Counted from the stretch's first letter, positions 27,754 to 36,333 are shown. The stretch is DNA of 47,120 nucleotides from Bacteroidetes bacterium QS_9_68_14 (GCA_003022535.1 PXTT01000043.1:5564-52683); one strand, 5' to 3'. The notes: generated from the letters alone by a model not told the origin. A program made the numbers and translations.

Positions 27754-27841
27754 GCCGGAGTGGCGGAATAGGCAGACGCAGCGGGCTTAAAACCCGCTTT
27801 CGGGGCATCCCGAAGTGGGGGTTCGAGTCCCCCCTCCGGCA
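27754..27841 (+). tRNA. tRNA-Leu (anticodon TAA)
   Basis: An 88-base class II tRNA. The acceptor arm GCCGGAG (27754-27760) pairs with CTCCGGC (27834-27840), discriminator A at 27841. The anticodon stem GCGGG/CCCGC holds loop CTTAAAA, so the anticodon is TAA, reading UUA. There is a long variable arm (TTTCGGGGCATCCCGAA) and a T-arm GGGGGTTCGAGTCCCCC. CCA is not encoded. Confidence 0.97.
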
Positions 27842-27876
27842 CCGGGCTCCGCGACTTGCGAGGGGCTTCTGGAAAA

Positions 27877-28932
27877 ATGACGAAACAACGGCCCTTCCCG
27901 CGCGCTGCCGGGGCACAAGCGCCCTCCGGATCCCGTCTCCTTGTGCTGCTTCCCCACGGAAACTTCGAGACCGCACAAGCTAAAACCGTAATGGCCTACG
28001 CCTTCTACCTCGGCATCGACCTCGTTGACGACGACGAGACCGGCCCCGTGGCCACGCTCTCGCTCGTTGAGAAAGAGAAAGACGACCCGCAGCCGGAAGT
28101 GCGCTACCACGTGCGCACCATTGAGCGCACCGCTGACCTGAAGGGGGACGACCCCGACGACGAGCACCACGCTTTCGCCGGGCTGGCCACGCGGGTGCAG
28201 GACCTGCTGATCAGCGAGCCGCAGGAGGTGGGCCACAGCGTTCCCGTCGTCAACGCCACGGGCGAGATCGGGCAGGCTGCCCTTCGCGCCCTCGCTGACC
28301 GTGGCCTCACGCCGGTCGGGGTCACGCTCACTGGCGGGGAGTCGGCCGCGCAGGGCGGGAGCGGCCTCGACATGCAGGACAGCGGCGACGATGCGGCCGA
28401 CGACGACGCGAGCTTCTTCGTCAGCGAGGCGGACCTGTGCGGGCGCCTCGTGCGGCTGGAGACGAACGGGCGCTTGACCATCGAACAGGAGCAGACGCGT
28501 TACGCCAGCGACCTGGCACACGGCCTCCAGAGCTGGCGCACCCGCGTGGATACCAGCGAGCAGACCGAGGAGGCGGAGGCCCTCGGCGAAGAGATCCTAA
28601 CCGACGGCGGCCCCCCCGATGCCAGCGTGGCCGACGACAACGCCGCCAGCACCGTCCCCGACCAGGACGCCGAGACCGCCAACAAGACGGACGCCGCGCC
28701 GGGCGGCCAAGACGCCGTCACCGCCGGCGAGGACGACCCCGCAGAGGAGGAACCCGGCGAGCTGAGCGCGCAGGCCACGCGCCCCGAGGCGCACGACGCC
28801 TTCGTCACCAGCGCCGCGCTGGCGTGCTGGCTGGGCGAGGAACGCTTCTTCGATCCTACCGAGCACCTCGGCGGAGCCGCTCCCCCCACCGGCGAGGCCA
28901 AGCGCATCAACCGCCCCGACACGGCGTCGTGA
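27877..28932 (+). CDS. Stand-alone RNase H-fold protein resembling terminase nuclease domains
   Basis: A 351-residue acidic protein starting 36 bp after tRNA-Leu(TAA). Its order of motifs matches the nuclease domain of phage large terminases: strand YLGIDLVDDDETGPVATLSL (D48), HVRTIERT, a helix AGLATRVQDLL, VPVVNATGEIGQAALRALAD, VGVTLTGGES, then VSEADLCGRLVRLETNGRLT, YASDLAHGLQSW, and at the end EAHDAFVTSAALACWLGE. In active terminases the second and last blocks usually read vDATG and HDDxxxALALA; here they are VNATG (N126) and HDAF (D307). One catalytic carboxylate is therefore replaced. There is no ATPase domain and no capsid or portal gene nearby. An acidic ~70-residue insert (about 225-300) is low in complexity. 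Family assignment is from pattern memory. Confidence 0.6.
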   Translation: MTKQRPFPRAAGAQAPSGSRLLVLLPHGNFETAQAKTVMAYAFYLGIDLVDDDETGPVATLSLVEKEKDDPQPEVRYHVRTIERTADLKGDDPDDEHHAFAGLATRVQDLLISEPQEVGHSVPVVNATGEIGQAALRALADRGLTPVGVTLTGGESAAQGGSGLDMQDSGDDAADDDASFFVSEADLCGRLVRLETNGRLTIEQEQTRYASDLAHGLQSWRTRVDTSEQTEEAEALGEEILTDGGPPDASVADDNAASTVPDQDAETANKTDAAPGGQDAVTAGEDDPAEEEPGELSAQATRPEAHDAFVTSAALACWLGEERFFDPTEHLGGAAPPTGEAKRINRPDTAS

Positions 28933-29000
28933 CCTACGGTTCACGATAGTCGAATAGCGATTGCTGAGCACCCCCAGGCCAATCGAACCCCCAAACCCAA

Positions 29001-29012
29001 AATCGCCAATCG
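29001..29012. repeat. Spacer repeat AATCGCCAATCG, copy 1
   Basis: The same 12 bases recur at 35404-35415. Both are in short, unusually A/T-rich spacers just before a gene (ppa here, the MBL gene there), each spacer also having nearby CAATCGAA- or ATCGAAC-like words. This looks like a dispersed intergenic repeat. Confidence 0.5.
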
Positions 29013-29014
29013 AG

Positions 29015-29522
29015 ATGTCCCATCCCTGGCACGACGTTCCTCGCGGAAAGGAAGCCCCCGACGCCTTCAATGCCATCATCGAGATCAGCAGCGGGGGAAA
29101 GGTCAAGTACGAACTGGACAAGGAGACTGGGCTGATGCGCGTGGACCGCGTGCTGCACTCCTCGGTGATCTATCCGGCCAATTACGGCTTCATCCCGCAG
29201 AGCTACGGCGACGACGAAGACCCCCTCGACGTGCTGGTGCTTGGGCAGGATCATCTGCGTGCACATGGACGATCCGGCTATCAACAGCTACTGGCACATC
29301 AAAGACCTCCCCAAGCACCAGCTCCGCGAGCTGCAACGCTTCTTCCAGGATTACAAGAAGCTCGAGAACAGAGAGGTGCGCGTCGAAGACTTCTTCGGCC
29401 CCGAGCGCGCCCGCGAGGTCGTGGCCGACAGCTTCGACTACTACGACGAGGCGATCCGCCCGACGCGCTCCGGCCCCAGCCGCGAGCCGGAGACCACGGC
29501 GGCGGAGGACGGCATCGCGTAG
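29015..29522 (+). pseudogene. ppa: Inorganic pyrophosphatase, broken by an internal deletion
   Basis: The start is the ATG at 29015 ([20 protein letters not shown]). The N-terminal 78 residues match family I pyrophosphatases: [36 protein letters not shown] and [10 protein letters not shown], with the first group of metal-binding Asp. At about 29248 the match stops and resumes one frame over with [37 protein letters not shown] and VEDFFGP, ending at 29522. About 25-35 residues of the family are missing, including the second Asp/Asp/Lys cluster of the active site. The deletion is not a multiple of three. As read it cannot make a working enzyme, yet ppa is usually essential, so an assembly error or a second pyrophosphatase elsewhere is expected. 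Confidence 0.85.
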
Positions 29523-29973
29523 GTAGGGAGAAAGCGTTTCTCCCGAGCGGCGTGCCGCGGGAAGGAGATGCGCGCTGGCGAGCGGCTCGTCTGAGAGCGG
29601 TGGCCTGGCGGGACGCGTCGTCGTTCGGCCCTTTCCGCACCGGGCCAGCTGCGAGCCCCGCTCGCGCATTCGCCACCGGCTGGCGTTGCTCCGCGGGAGC
29701 GCCTGGGCAGGGCGTCCGGCCGGCATCCTGCGCTTCCCCGACGCCGGCGCGACTGACGACAAGGTCCTCGCCGCGCGTCCCGGCGGTCCGCCGGAGGTGT
29801 GCGGGCCACGGATGCGTTGCGGCAACGCTACCCGGGCGATCCGCGAGGTTGCGTGCCTTCGACGAAAAGTGAGGGAAAGCACGGCTCGCGCCCCGAACCC
29901 GCTTCCAGGCGGCAGGTTGGGGAGCGTGGCCGCTGCGTGCATGTCACTGCGCTGTATCTCGTTTGGAAGTGCA
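29523..29973. other. Non-coding stretch of 451 bp
   Basis: Between ppa and the MFS gene. Apart from the hairpin at 29526-29544 I see no gene or RNA in it. TGCGTTGCGGCAACGCTA near 29814-29831 contains both orientations of the common GCGTTGC motif. Confidence 0.5.
29526..29544 (+). terminator. Hairpin after ppa
   Basis: GGGAGAAA (29526-29533) and TTTCTCCC (29537-29544) are perfect complements with a three-base loop, four bases after the stop codon. No T-tract follows. Confidence 0.65.
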
Positions 29974-31287
29974 ATGGCCCGTTCCGATCCCGAGCGGAAC
30001 GCCTCTACCCCTGGCACACGCTCGGGAGAAATGCCGCCTGCCACACGGCGCTCTCCGAGCGGTAACGGAACTGTGCCCTCGGGCGGCAGCGAAGTCTCGC
30101 AGGAGAGCGAGGCGCCGGAAGCGAGCGTGCTGGCGAACCGCAACGTGCAGATCGTGCTGCTTACCACACTGGCCTCGGTGGTGGCCGTCAGCGGGGTGAC
30201 ACCGGCGTTCCCGCGCATCGTGCGAGCGCTGGGCATCTCGCAGCAGCAGGTGGGCCTTCTGGTGACGGCCTTCACCGTGCCGGGCATTTTCCTCACGCCG
30301 TTCCTGGGCGCGCTGGCCGACCGCGTGAGACGCAAGGTCGTGCTGGTGCCGTCGCTCTTCGTGTTTGCGGCGGCGGGGACGGCTTGCGCCTTCGTGCGCG
30401 GCCCCTTCGAGGCGCTCCTGGCGTTGCGCGTGGCGCAGGGCGTCGGCGGGGCGCCCATCGTGGCCCTCTGCGTGACGATCCTGAGCGATCTCTTCGAGGC
30501 GGGTCCGCGCCGCACGGCGGCCCTCGGCTACAACAGCGCGGCGCTGAACCTGGGAACGGCCGCTTACCCGGCCCTCGGCGGTGGGCTCGCGGCGGTAGCG
30601 TGGTACTGGCCCTTCGCGCTGGCGGCGGCGGCCTTCCCGGTGGGCCTGCTGGTGCTCTTCGCGCTCGACAACCGCGAGCCTTCCGACGAAGAAACGCGGA
30701 GCGTGTATTCGCTGCGGGAGGTGCTGTGGCAAGACGGCGAGGTGGCGGGCCTGCTGGCGGCCATCGCGCTGCTCTTCGCGCTGCTCTTCGGGAGCTACCT
30801 GACGTACCTGCCCGAGCTGCTGGAGGAGACGTTCCAGCCGGGCGCGCAGGTGATCGGGCTGGTCGTGTCGTGCGCTTCCGTCTCCACAGCGTTGACGGCT
30901 ACGCAGGTCGAGCGCCTGGCGCGCTACGTCTCGAAAGAGCGCCTCGTGGCCGGTGCCTTCGTCGTGGCCGGTGCGGCGCTGGCGGCGCTCCCGCACCTGC
31001 CGCAGCTGTGGATGGTCCCGCTGGGGGCTGCGCTCTTCGGGACCGGCCCGGGCGTGGCGACCACCGCCATCATCGCGCTCCTGACCGAGCGGGTCCCTGC
31101 CCCCTTCCGCGCGACGGTCCTGGCGGCTAACTCGACGGCCATCCGCGTGGGGCAGACCGCCGGCCCGCTCCTGACAGGCGCCGTCATCGGAGGCCTCGGC
31201 ACCGCGAGCGTCTTTTATGTAGGGGCAGGCCTCGGCATGGCCGCCGGCGCGGCCGTCTGGGTCGGGCTCGCGCCGGGCGAGGGGTGA
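29974..31287 (+). CDS. MFS transporter (drug-efflux type)
   Basis: A 437-residue membrane protein from the ATG at 29974 (MARSDPERNAS), with GGAAG four bases upstream; an ATG at 29941 is possible. About 45 polar residues precede twelve hydrophobic segments. The MFS motif A is GALADRVRRKVVLVPSL between helices 2 and 3; ALRVAQGVGGAPIVAL and YNSAALNLGTAAYPALGG match helices 4 and 5 of efflux members. Charged residues are few inside helices. A proton-coupled exporter of small molecules is likely; the substrate is unknown. It is convergent with the next gene. Confidence 0.9.
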   Translation: MARSDPERNASTPGTRSGEMPPATRRSPSGNGTVPSGGSEVSQESEAPEASVLANRNVQIVLLTTLASVVAVSGVTPAFPRIVRALGISQQQVGLLVTAFTVPGIFLTPFLGALADRVRRKVVLVPSLFVFAAAGTACAFVRGPFEALLALRVAQGVGGAPIVALCVTILSDLFEAGPRRTAALGYNSAALNLGTAAYPALGGGLAAVAWYWPFALAAAAFPVGLLVLFALDNREPSDEETRSVYSLREVLWQDGEVAGLLAAIALLFALLFGSYLTYLPELLEETFQPGAQVIGLVVSCASVSTALTATQVERLARYVSKERLVAGAFVVAGAALAALPHLPQLWMVPLGAALFGTGPGVATTAIIALLTERVPAPFRATVLAANSTAIRVGQTAGPLLTGAVIGGLGTASVFYVGAGLGMAAGAAVWVGLAPGEG

Positions 31288-31318
31288 GGAGCCACGCCCC
31301 CCGATGGCCCGAAGCGTG

Positions 31319-31356
31319 CCCGCCTCGCGTCAGAGCACCCGCCTCGCGTCAGAGCG
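31319..31356. repeat. 19-bp tandem duplication at the stop of the outer-membrane gene
   Basis: Copies at 31319-31337 and 31338-31356 (CCCGCCTCGCGTCAGAGC plus A or G) differ only in the last base. The right copy contains the minus-strand stop TGA (31349-31351), so the arrangement mirrors the 3623-3660 repeat. Confidence 0.93.
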
Positions 31357-32813
31357 CCAGCCGCACGCCCCCCGACGGCTCGAAGCGCCGCTTCGGCAAA
31401 AAGCGTTGCACGTTGCCGGGGCCTTCGCCAGGGAGGCGCTCGAACGTGTAGCGGGTACGCAGGTGCGCCCACACGCTGGCCGAGCCGAGGCGAAAAGGTA
31501 GGCGGTAATCGGCGTTGAAGGTGACAGCCGTCTGATCGTCCGCCGCCCCAAAAATGCCGAGCACGTGGCCGAGCCCGGCACGGTCAAGGCGCACGTAGAG
31601 GCGCGTGCCCGCGCCGGTCTGAAAGAAGAGGCGCAGGCGGTAGCGGCTGAGGTCTTGATCCCCGAGGTGGCCGTAGTAGGAAGAGGTCAGCTCGAAGCGT
31701 TCGAAAAGGAGCAGCCGCAGGCCCAGTTGCCACCCCGCCGAACGCCCAATCTGAGAGAGGGGCACGTCCCCCGCTCGCTCCCCGGGCGCGTCGGAGGCGG
31801 CCCCGCCGGTCGCCAGCCGGGCACGGGGGTTGCTCACTGTGTAGAACGGGCCGAAGTAGCCGGGCGTGAACTGGTCGCTGCTGTAAAAGAGCCCGCCCCG
31901 CACCGCAAAGCGCGCCAGTCCGACCAGATCGTCGCTGGCGAGGGTAGCCCCGGCCCCGGCGCCCCAGCCGTAATTCGTGAGCGTGGCCGCGCTGGCAAAG
32001 GGGGCGAGCGACACGCCGCCGGTGCTGAGCGCGTCGTAGCGCGCGTCGACGGCGAAGGCCGTCGGCGCCGCGAGGCGGTCGGGGTACGCCACGCCGTTGC
32101 CCAACAGGCCGCCGTCGGCGCGCAGGCCCAAGTCCGTGACGGCCGTGATGCCCACCTCGGCGGAGGCCAGTGCCGGGCGGCCCGCTCCCGCGAAAGGCCG
32201 CGCGGCCACGCGCCCGCCCGCCAGCCCCCTCCAGGCCGACGGTGCGCCGGTCGTAGGCGGTATTCGAGCGGAAGAAATGCACGAGGTGCCCGGCCGGGCC
32301 GAGGGTCATCTGCTGGATGGGGCCGGCGCGGCCGTAGAGCGCCGGACCGCCGCCCGCGCCGGAGCGCGTGTAGCGGGCGTAGTCGAGCAGCCGGACGAAG
32401 TCGTACGTCTCGTCGGTATCGCGCTCGTAGGCGCCGTAGACGCCGCCGCGCAGGGACCCTTCCAGGCGGGCGGCGTAGCGCGGACCGGCGTAGGCGGCCA
32501 CGCCGGTCAGGCGGGCCCGCCACTGCGGCCCGATCAGCGAAGGGCCGGTGCGCAGACTCACGTAGCGTCGGGTTTCTCCGAGGGTGCGCGGGCCCGGCTC
32601 GCGCGGGTCGTCTGCCGAGCCGAAGGCCACCGGCTGCGCTGCCGCCGGGCTGGCGGCGAGGAGCGCTGCTGCTCCTGCCGCCATCAGCGCGGCGCAGAGC
32701 GCCGATGGAGTTGCGCGCGCTGTAACCTTCTCGCCATACGGGCAGCCCGGCCCATGCCCGCCAGTGCGGCGGCTTGTTCGGGAAACGAGGCGGGTCGTAT
32801 GTTTCGAGAGCAT
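31349..32813 (-). pseudogene. Outer-membrane-type protein, split by a +1 frameshift
   Basis: Reads from the ATG at 32813. After a long basic lead comes a signal-peptide-like segment (CAALMAAGAAALLAASPAAAQ), then a protein of alternating hydrophobic and polar residues typical of beta strands: RRYVSLRTGPSLIG, LTGVAAYAGPRYAARLEGSL. At about residue 197 the frame changes: the proper continuation (GLAGGRVAARPFAGAGR, ASAEVGITAVTDLG and on, to FEPSGGVRLAL) lies one base over. One base too many in the run C5 at 32225-32229 (G5 on the coding strand) explains it exactly. Repaired, it would be ~487 residues. No family is recognised; a beta-barrel or a surface-exposed protein is likely. Confidence 0.72.
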
Positions 32814-32849
32814 GTTTCAGCGAAATAGGCCGAGGCGAAGAGATGAGAC

Positions 32850-32885
32850 GGGGGCACGCCTCACGAGGGGGGCACGCCTCACAAG
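32850..32885. repeat. 18-bp tandem duplication in a divergent promoter region
   Basis: GGGGGCACGCCTCACGAG (32850-32867) is followed at once by a copy differing in one base (32868-32885, ...CACAAG). It sits between the outer-membrane gene (minus) and the SSS symporter (plus). Confidence 0.9.
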
Positions 32886-32964
32886 GTAGGTCGCCGCCGG
32901 CTCTTTTTCTATGAGGCGCCCCGGCACGCAACGCGCTCCTGGAACCGACGCCCCCAGCCATCCC

Positions 32965-35322
32965 ATGCACATCCTCGACTGGATCATTCTCGGGGCCTAC
33001 GTTGCCGTGGTCGTGGGGCTCGGCGTCTGGGCCAACCGACTCCAGACCGACACCGAAGCCTACTTTCTGGGCAACCGGGGCGTGCGCTGGTGGGCGGCGG
33101 GCCTCTCGATCATCGCCACGTCGTTCTCGGCGGCCTCGGTACTGAGTATCCCCGGTTTCGCCTACGCCACTGACCTGTTCTACCTCCAGTACCAGTTCGG
33201 AGATGTTTTCGCGGCCGTCGCCGTCGTGCTGCTCTTTGTTCCGTTCTTTCACAGCATCGAGGGGCTCACGACCGCCTACGAGTACCTCGAGAAACGATTC
33301 GACCTCAAGACGCGCCTGCTGGGGTCGACGATGTTTATGTTCGCGACGCTGCTGCGCGGGGGCGCGTTGCTTTTCGCAGCGTCGCTGCTCTTCAGCCAGA
33401 TCGTCCCGACCGATCTGTTTCCTGGGCTGCCCGGCGTGGAGGAGGCGATCATCATTTTCGGGCTCATCGCCATCGTCTACACGGTGATGGGCGGGATCTC
33501 GGCGGTGATCTGGACGGACGTGATCCAGTTCCTCATCATGACCGGCGGCGTCATCGCGGCGATAGTCACGGCCCTGAATGGAATGCCAGGCGGATGGGGC
33601 GCGGCCCTTGCCAACGCGAGCGAGGCCGGCAAGCTCGACTTCATCCACACGGGCGACTTGTTTGCGAGCAGCGGGCTGGTGACGGCCGTCTTCGGATACG
33701 GGCTCCTGGCGCTCTCGCTCTACGGGACCAACCAGCAGCCAGTGCAACGCTACATGACCGTCGAAAGCCCGCGCGAGGCGCAGAAGGCGCTCCTGCTGGG
33801 CGTGGGCGCCGGGGCTCTGGGGGTGTTCCTCTCGCTGATGTTGGGCGTGTTTTTGTTTTTGTTTTACGAGCAAAATGCGGGGCTGCTGCCCGAGGGCGCC
33901 GGCCCCGACGACGTCATGCCGATCTTCGTGCAAAATCAGGTGCCGCCGGTCATCACCGGGGGGCTCGTGGCTGCCGTCTTCGCCGCCGCGATGTCGAGCC
34001 TCGACTCGGCGCTCAACTCCACAGCCGCCGCCGCGACCGTGGATTTCCTCACGCGCCTCAAGGAAGAGGTCTCCGAGCAGCAACGCCTCTTTTTTGCCAA
34101 AGTGGTCGTTGTGGTGGTCGGCGTGCTCGGGATCGGCGTCGGGCTCTATGCCGCGCGAACGGGGCAGCTCGTGCTCGACATCATCTTGGAGTTCGTGGGC
34201 TGGTTCGCCGGGGGGCTGCTCGGGCTGTTCCTCCTGGGGATGCTCACGCGGCGCGCCAACGGCCACGGTGCGTTCGTAGGGGCCGTTGTGGGAACCTTCG
34301 TCGCGCTCAGCGCGACGGACAACAACTCGGGCCTCTCGCCCGTCGGCGATGCGATGGGCGTGCCCCCGATTTCGGACATCTGGCTCACGGCCATCGGCAC
34401 GGCCGTCACGCTGGCGGTGGGGTACGCGATCTCACTTCTCGGCCCGCGCGTGCGCCCTGAGCAGCTCGAAGACACGACCGTCGGATGGGGGAGCGCCCCG
34501 CCGCGACAGCGCCTGAGGCCTGGCCATGCTTGCGCTGCCAGGGAAGGGGGCCGCCCGCTCTCCACTTCCAAAACGCTTCCCCGCCTGAACACTGCCCGCC
34601 AGAAACCCGCGGTGGCGCGTGGCCATTTCATGCCTTTACCACTTGCGCTATCTCACTCCCGCCCTCTGATGGCCGAACGCCTCGAATCGCTGCCGCTCTT
34701 CCCGCTTGGCCTGGTGCTCTACCCGGGGGCGCGGCAGCCACTACACATCTTCGAAGAGCGGTACAAAGATCTCGCTTCCGACTGCCTCGAAGGGGACGGC
34801 CGGCCGTTCGGGATCGTGCTCGCGGAAGATGACGTGCTTGCGAGCGTCGGCGCGACCGCCGAGATCGAGACGGTCGCCAAGCGTTACGACGACGGGCGCC
34901 TCGACCTCGTGAGCCGCGGTGTCGAGCGCTTTCGCACCGAGGACGTGCGCTCCGGCGAGCGCTCCTACCTCACCGCCGACGTGGAGCTGCTCCCCGATGC
35001 CGGGGAGGGCGACGCCGTGCCGCCCGACCTGCGCGAGCGTGCCATCACGCAACACATGAAACTGTTGGAGCTGGCCGGCCACACCCCGCGTCCCGACCTC
35101 TACGAAGACGCGCCGGAACGTCTCTCGTTCGTCCTCGCCCAGAATGCGGCCCTGGAGACGCGCCAGAAGCAAGACGTGCTCGAGCTACGCTCTGAGCGGG
35201 AGCGCCTGGACTTTCTCGTCGAGCACCTCGAAGCCCTCCTGCCGCGCGTGGAGAAGAAACAGTCCACCCGCGAGCGTATCCGCTCGAACGGTCACTTCAA
35301 GGATTTTCCCCAAGAGGAGTGA
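32965..35322 (+). CDS. Sodium:solute symporter (SSS) reading in frame into a LON-domain protein
   Basis: From the ATG at 32965 (MHILDWIILGAY) an SSS-family Na+ symporter runs for about 510 residues: ~13 membrane helices, with the family blocks YFLGNRGVRWWAAGLSIIAT, SFSAASVLSIPGFAY, GGISAVIWTDVIQF, GYGLLALSLYGTNQQPVQRY and AAMSSLDSALNSTAAA. It would import a small solute. The frame then continues without a stop through ~50 residues of low-quality Arg/Pro-rich sequence (34500-34668) into a LON-type N-terminal domain starting at MAERLESLPLFPLGLVLYPG. The linker does not look like protein. Dropping one G from the G5 run at 34487-34491 would end the symporter at a TGA at 34514-34516, which is the better model. 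Confidence 0.8.
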   Translation: MHILDWIILGAYVAVVVGLGVWANRLQTDTEAYFLGNRGVRWWAAGLSIIATSFSAASVLSIPGFAYATDLFYLQYQFGDVFAAVAVVLLFVPFFHSIEGLTTAYEYLEKRFDLKTRLLGSTMFMFATLLRGGALLFAASLLFSQIVPTDLFPGLPGVEEAIIIFGLIAIVYTVMGGISAVIWTDVIQFLIMTGGVIAAIVTALNGMPGGWGAALANASEAGKLDFIHTGDLFASSGLVTAVFGYGLLALSLYGTNQQPVQRYMTVESPREAQKALLLGVGAGALGVFLSLMLGVFLFLFYEQNAGLLPEGAGPDDVMPIFVQNQVPPVITGGLVAAVFAAAMSSLDSALNSTAAAATVDFLTRLKEEVSEQQRLFFAKVVVVVVGVLGIGVGLYAARTGQLVLDIILEFVGWFAGGLLGLFLLGMLTRRANGHGAFVGAVVGTFVALSATDNNSGLSPVGDAMGVPPISDIWLTAIGTAVTLAVGYAISLLGPRVRPEQLEDTTVGWGSAPPRQRLRPGHACAAREGGRPLSTSKTLPRLNTARQKPAVARGHFMPLPLALSHSRPLMAERLESLPLFPLGLVLYPGARQPLHIFEERYKDLASDCLEGDGRPFGIVLAEDDVLASVGATAEIETVAKRYDDGRLDLVSRGVERFRTEDVRSGERSYLTADVELLPDAGEGDAVPPDLRERAITQHMKLLELAGHTPRPDLYEDAPERLSFVLAQNAALETRQKQDVLELRSERERLDFLVEHLEALLPRVEKKQSTRERIRSNGHFKDFPQEE
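34669..35322 (+). CDS. LON substrate-binding domain protein (probable separate gene)
   Basis: A 217-residue protein if started at the ATG at 34669 (MAERLESLP). It shows the LON N-terminal domain pattern: LPLFPLGLVLYPGARQPLHI, FEERYKDL, RPFGIVLAED, a ~70-residue beta part (VSRGVERFRTEDV), then a helical end (QDVLELRSERERLDFLVEHL). No ATPase or protease part is present. Such stand-alone LON-domain proteins are common and their role is unclear. The upstream symporter is in the same frame, see the previous entry; independent translation is inferred. Confidence 0.75.
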   Translation: MAERLESLPLFPLGLVLYPGARQPLHIFEERYKDLASDCLEGDGRPFGIVLAEDDVLASVGATAEIETVAKRYDDGRLDLVSRGVERFRTEDVRSGERSYLTADVELLPDAGEGDAVPPDLRERAITQHMKLLELAGHTPRPDLYEDAPERLSFVLAQNAALETRQKQDVLELRSERERLDFLVEHLEALLPRVEKKQSTRERIRSNGHFKDFPQEE

Positions 35323-35422
35323 CCTGCGGCCCTCGACTGACGGACGATCGAACATCGAACCTTGGTCGCGGTCGCGCGGCCAATACTCGATTTGCCATTC
35401 CGCAATCGCCAATCGCAACGCG

Positions 35423-36209
35423 TTGCCTGACCTCGGACGCTACACGCCGTACGCCGTCGAGACGGGGCGCTTCGGGCTCGACGGAGGCGCCATGTTCGGC
35501 ATCGTGCCCAAGCCGCTGTGGGAGCAGCAGATCGCGCCCGACGAGGCCAACCGCATCTCACTGGCCGCGCGGTGCCTGCTTCTGGAGGGGCGCGACCGCC
35601 TCATTCTCATTGACGCGGGCCTCGGGGAGCCGCCGTCCGAGAAGTTTGCCGACATCTTCGCGGTAGACCGCGAGCACTCGGAGCTGCTGCGCTCGCTGGA
35701 GGAGGCAGGCTTCAGTGCCGGCGACGTGACGGACGTGATCCTCACGCACCTGCACTTCGACCATTGCGGCGGGACGACGCAGCGCGATGAGGACGGCGAC
35801 TGGCAGCTGACCTTCAAGCACGCGCGCCACCACGTGCAACGCGACCACTGGGAATGGGCGCGCACCTCCAACCCCAAGGAGGAAGGTTCCTTCCGTTCCG
35901 AGAACATCCAGCCCCTCGCCAACAGCGGGGCCGTCGATCTGGTGGACGGGGACCAAGAAATCCTGCCGGGCATCCAGGCACTTCCGATCCACGGCCACAC
36001 CGAGGCGCAGCAGATGGTCAAGATCGACGCGGGCTCCCTACGACGTGCGCCCGCTGACGACCATCGAGGAGAAGGGCGACTTCCTCGATGAAGCGGAGCG
36101 CAAAGGCTGGACGCTCTTCTTCGAGCACGACCCCGACACGGCCGTTGCCGACCTGGAGCGCACCGAGGAAGGCATCGAGCTAACCGACCGGCGCGCGATC
36201 GATGCGTAG
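35423..36209 (+). pseudogene. MBL-fold metallohydrolase, broken by an internal deletion
   Basis: Begins at a TTG at 35423 (no ATG is in reach). The 5' frame holds a metallo-beta-lactamase fold: GAMFGIVPKPLWE, LLLEGRDRLILIDAGLG, VTDVILTHLHFDHCGGTT (HxHxDH motif), ARHHVQRDHWEWA, and ALPIHGHTEAQQMVKI. At about 36030 the frame is lost; the next frame gives YDVRPLTTIEEKGDFLDEAE and GWTLFFEHDPDTAVADLE, ending at 36209. That C-terminal text is what this family has after the segment with the metal-binding Asp (AD...), so that segment is missing and the frame is shifted. Not functional as read. A lactonase- or phosphodiesterase-like role would be the guess for an intact copy. Confidence 0.8.
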
Positions 36210-36333
36210 CCCCGTCGGGAAGAGCGTCTGCGCCACGCGCTGCGCTCGCCTTCGCAAGGAAGGCCCCGCGCCGGCCGGTGCCGCGTGGTCTCCTGGGTTG
36301 CTCTCGTACATTTCTACCCCACCGCCTACAAGC

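Noticed and set aside
27754-28932. A prophage at tRNA-Leu(TAA) because of the terminase-like gene
   Set aside because: No integrase, portal, capsid or tail gene is near, and the next gene is ppa.
29190-30515. A 441-codon minus-strand open frame over ppa and the MFS gene
   Set aside because: Antisense to conserved proteins and without any recognisable motif.
31834-34266. An 810-codon open frame on the minus strand across the SSS symporter and outer-membrane gene
   Set aside because: The antisense part is low in complexity and rich in Glu, Gly and Arg. The symporter on the other strand is clearly real.
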